Shown in pieces: positions 61,917-64,000 of a stretch of DNA of 64,000 nt (its first letter is position 1; every line of letters begins with the position of its first letter). This stretch comes from JAWXUE01 sp044432865 (lineage in GTDB: Bacteria > Bacillota_I > Bacilli_A > Acholeplasmatales > Anaeroplasmataceae): assembly GCA_044432865.1 (NCBI GenBank), contig JAWXUF010000002.1, positions 1 through 64,000 of the forward strand, given 5' to 3'. Below the pieces are notes generated by a model, which searched no databases, was not told where the DNA came from, and was given only the letters and a program-made list of their open reading frames with translations. Made by a program: the position numbers and the translations under genes.

Positions 61917-63737
61917 TTATTTTTTACCTAAATATTTCTTTCTGATTTTCTTCTTAGTTCTCTTCCATTCTTCACTAAAGAATTGTTCAAATGCAAAGTA
62001 TTGCTCCTCTAATTCTTGGAATCGTTCTTTCGAAGTATAATCATCTTCTTGTGTTTTAATATTCATCTTAATTCTCATTGCTAATAACTGTGCATAAGCA
62101 AATGCTTTATCATTATTAGCTTTTTTAGCATCTTCTAATGCTGTATTTAATTCTTCATCTTTTTGAGATATCTTTTCATTAATTTCATTTTCTTTTTCTG
62201 TTAAAGATTCATTACTAGTTTTTTCTTTCTCTTCAAATTCTGAAATTAAATTATCTTTATACTCTTTAAATTCTACATCTAATTCTTCTTTTACAAGTTC
62301 TCTTGCATTAGTTACTTGTTCTTCTAATTCTTTAATTTTAGATGATGATTCTTCTTCTAACTCTTTGAATTTTGATGATGATGATTCTTCTAGTTCTATA
62401 AATTTAGAGTTAGATTCATTTTCTAAATTTGAGATAGCTTCCTCATGAGAAATTATCAATTCTTCTTTACTAGAAATTTCTTCTTCTAGTTTTTGATTTA
62501 ATACTATAATTTCATCATTTAATTCTTCTTTATCTTCATTTAACTTTGTTATAAAATTATCTTTTTCTTCTAATTCTTGTCCTAACTTAAACACATCATC
62601 TTTAAGTTCATCAATCTCTTTTTTATATAATTCGATTGTATCATTTTCTGACTCTAATTGAGTATTTCTTTTCTCAAGCATTAAGACATACTCTTCAATA
62701 GACATATCCCTTGAGATTAAATTGTTTTTAATTTTATCAATTTTCTCTTTTAATTCTAATTCTTGTTTTCTTTTTTCTTCTAATTCAAAATCTTCTATTT
62801 CTTTTTTAAATATATCTGAGTAGTTATTACCATGTTTAAAAGCAATATACGATGTTAAATTAATTACTTCAGCAAAATCATCAGCTACTTCACTTGAGAA
62901 TGGATTAAATGTTTCATTAATTTCTTCTACTGAATAACCATCTTTGTCTATTGCATTAATATAGTCAAAAAGTAATACTAAAGCTTTGAAGTTTTTATTG
63001 TTTTTTAATACATTCGTTTTAACAAGAGGTTGTTTTACTAATGGAGCTTTACACACTTCTTTCATTAAAGGAGTAGCAAGTAATGAAATAATTTCTCTTG
63101 AGATCATCTCAATTCTTTCAATTAATGAATTTGTGTGTTCATCTACTAGTGGATTAAGTACATCAAATCTCTCCTCTTTAAAATTTAATTCAAATGAAAG
63201 ATTATAAAATTTGCTATTAACATTTTTATTTAATGAAACATTACTTTTATATGTTCTAATAATTTCATTAATTTTTTCTTGTCGCATATTAACAAATTGT
63301 TGTAAATAATATATTAAAGTATATAAAAATCTATTTTCATAAATAGCATAATCATTTACTTTTTCCTCCATATAAACTTTATCAGGAGTAAGTATTTCAC
63401 CTTCTTCAGGTAATCTTGATATCAAATCACTATGTTTAGCAAGATGAACAATTGAGGCTTTAGATACTTTCTTAACTTTCTCAATTGGTATTACTTCACC
63501 TGTTGTAGCAATAAATTGTCTATCTTGAGCAACGGCTTGGGCAATATGTTTTATACCTTCTTCAATCTCAATAATCCAATCTTCTTCTATTTTTAAATTT
63601 AATTTAGTACTAGAGAATAAATCGAACTTTAATCCACTTTGTTTAATTTCATTTTTAACAAATACATTTTCTTTATCTTTTTTACTATGTACTCTATATG
63701 AAGAATACGATCTATTAATAATTGAAAAATGTTTCAT
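61917..63737 (-). CDS. DUF2357-like (McrC-like) protein with long coiled coil
   Basis: 606 aa. The N-terminal third is beta-rich and then has EEKVNDYAIYENRFLYTLIY (124-143), the landmark helix of DUF2357 proteins that bind McrB-like ATPases. Family members usually end in a PD-(D/E)XK nuclease; here residues about 315-545 are a Glu/Lys/Ser coiled coil with short repeats (SSSSKFKELEEESSSKIKEL) and a basic tail (WKRTKKKIRKKYLGKK), and I see no D-ExK motif. It lies between two ATPase genes; AGGAGGTG precedes the ATG and overlaps the end of the upstream ATPase gene region. Probably an adaptor or regulator of the ATPase. Confidence 0.75.
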   Translation of the reverse strand: MKHFSIINRSYSSYRVHSKKDKENVFVKNEIKQSGLKFDLFSSTKLNLKIEEDWIIEIEEGIKHIAQAVAQDRQFIATTGEVIPIEKVKKVSKASIVHLAKHSDLISRLPEEGEILTPDKVYMEEKVNDYAIYENRFLYTLIYYLQQFVNMRQEKINEIIRTYKSNVSLNKNVNSKFYNLSFELNFKEERFDVLNPLVDEHTNSLIERIEMISREIISLLATPLMKEVCKAPLVKQPLVKTNVLKNNKNFKALVLLFDYINAIDKDGYSVEEINETFNPFSSEVADDFAEVINLTSYIAFKHGNNYSDIFKKEIEDFELEEKRKQELELKEKIDKIKNNLISRDMSIEEYVLMLEKRNTQLESENDTIELYKKEIDELKDDVFKLGQELEEKDNFITKLNEDKEELNDEIIVLNQKLEEEISSKEELIISHEEAISNLENESNSKFIELEESSSSKFKELEEESSSKIKELEEQVTNARELVKEELDVEFKEYKDNLISEFEEKEKTSNESLTEKENEINEKISQKDEELNTALEDAKKANNDKAFAYAQLLAMRIKMNIKTQEDDYTSKERFQELEEQYFAFEQFFSEEWKRTKKKIRKKYLGKK

Positions 63738-63749
63738 ATTGCCACCTCC

Positions 63750-64000
63750 TTATCCGTTACGTTCTATTTTAGTTATGTAATCTTTACATTGAGGCATTTG
63801 ATCTACACCAAATAACTCATCTAAGTATTGGCATAAACCTTGTGCTTCTTTTCTCATATAAACAGGATTTTGCGATTCAAGTTTTCTCATTATCTTAGAA
63901 GATAAAATATCATCTAATGCATTGATTTCACTACCACCACACCCTACATATACAGGTACATAATTTTTAATTTGTTTCATAATCCTATTACCAAATGATA
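63750..64000 (-). CDS. C-terminus of a second McrB/MoxR-like AAA ATPase (partial)
   Basis: Only the last 83 codons lie in the window; the gene continues beyond 64000. The residues present (LSFGNRIMKQIKNYVPVYV to the C-terminal KIERNG) are identical to those of the ATPase at 60472-61899. It is the first visible gene of the unit, 12 nt before the DUF2357 gene. Whether the two ATPases are full duplicates or share only a converted 3' end cannot be told here. Confidence 0.85.
   Translation of the reverse strand, partial: SFGNRIMKQIKNYVPVYVGCGGSEINALDDILSSKIMRKLESQNPVYMRKEAQGLCQYLDELFGVDQMPQCKDYITKIERNG
63750..64000. repeat. Direct repeat shared with 60472-60722
   Basis: Copy at the right edge; see 60472-60722. 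The true repeat may extend past the window. Confidence 0.92.

Noticed and set aside
60472..63737. Classical McrBC restriction system
   Set aside because: The ATPase has membrane helices in place of a DNA-binding domain, the DUF2357-like protein shows no nuclease motif, and the neighbours are surface proteins.

Overview
The window is AT-rich DNA from a Gram-positive, endospore-forming member of the Bacilli/Firmicutes. Evidence for this: an intact GerA-type germinant receptor operon (gerAB-gerAA-gerAC order), a CwlD-like cortex amidase, a GerS/LolA-like lipoprotein, HPr kinase, WhiA, Lgt, PcrA and strong AGGAGG ribosome binding sites. The genetic code is standard (TGA stops, tRNA-Trp with anticodon CCA). 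A glutaminyl-tRNA synthetase, very low GC and many small membrane proteins fit an uncultured gut lineage near Erysipelotrichia/RF39; that placement is inference. Nearly all genes lie on the minus strand, so they are transcribed from high to low coordinates.

Layout. 0-9.3 kb: tRNA-Trp and an acyltransferase on the plus strand, then the ger operon behind a Sel1-repeat gene, a D-2-hydroxyacid dehydrogenase and two secreted or anchored proteins (one with a DUF6273 domain). 9.3-13.7 kb: a gene-poor accessory stretch with a Cys-rich membrane protein, a WYL regulator plus GIY-YIG protein operon, three copies of a hairpin repeat, a structured ncRNA candidate with its own promoter and terminator, and tRNA-Ser(GCT). 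13.7-31 kb: tex, two anchored or lipoprotein genes, a DUF378 protein, a two-component system, then a housekeeping cluster ligA-uvrA-lgt-hprK-(Lgt-like/HAD fusion)-whiA-acpS. 30.3-33.3 kb: two paralogous HTH plus membrane-protein modules and a divergent membrane protein, sharing an operator-like motif. 33.3-46.6 kb: ACT protein, pcrA, a YbiT-type ABC-F gene, a DUF1851-like protein, glnS, the t6A operon tsaE-tsaB-rimI-tsaD continuing into a Sel1 protein and a degenerate galactokinase-like protein, then two plus-strand membrane proteins (one of 45 aa, His-rich) and a CwlD-like amidase.

46.6-64 kb is the most unusual part: one tightly packed minus-strand unit (gaps of 0-21 nt) that enters from beyond the right edge. 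In transcription order it encodes the C-terminus of a second AAA ATPase, a DUF2357-like coiled-coil protein, a membrane-anchored McrB/MoxR-like AAA ATPase, two N-terminally anchored YDG/MBG-repeat proteins (894 and 2472 aa), three membrane proteins and a Uup-type ABC-F protein. The ATPase/DUF2357 pair resembles McrB/McrC, but the McrB DNA-binding domain is replaced by two membrane helices and no nuclease motif is visible. The two ATPase copies share at least 251 bp at 99% or better identity at their 3' ends. I read this as a candidate membrane-associated machine that assembles, moves or displays giant surface stalks; that function is inference.

Other odd items are the pseudoenzyme-like Lgt/HAD fusion beside a genuine lgt, the galactokinase pseudoenzyme co-transcribed with t6A genes, and hairpin repeats with a possible alternative pairing.
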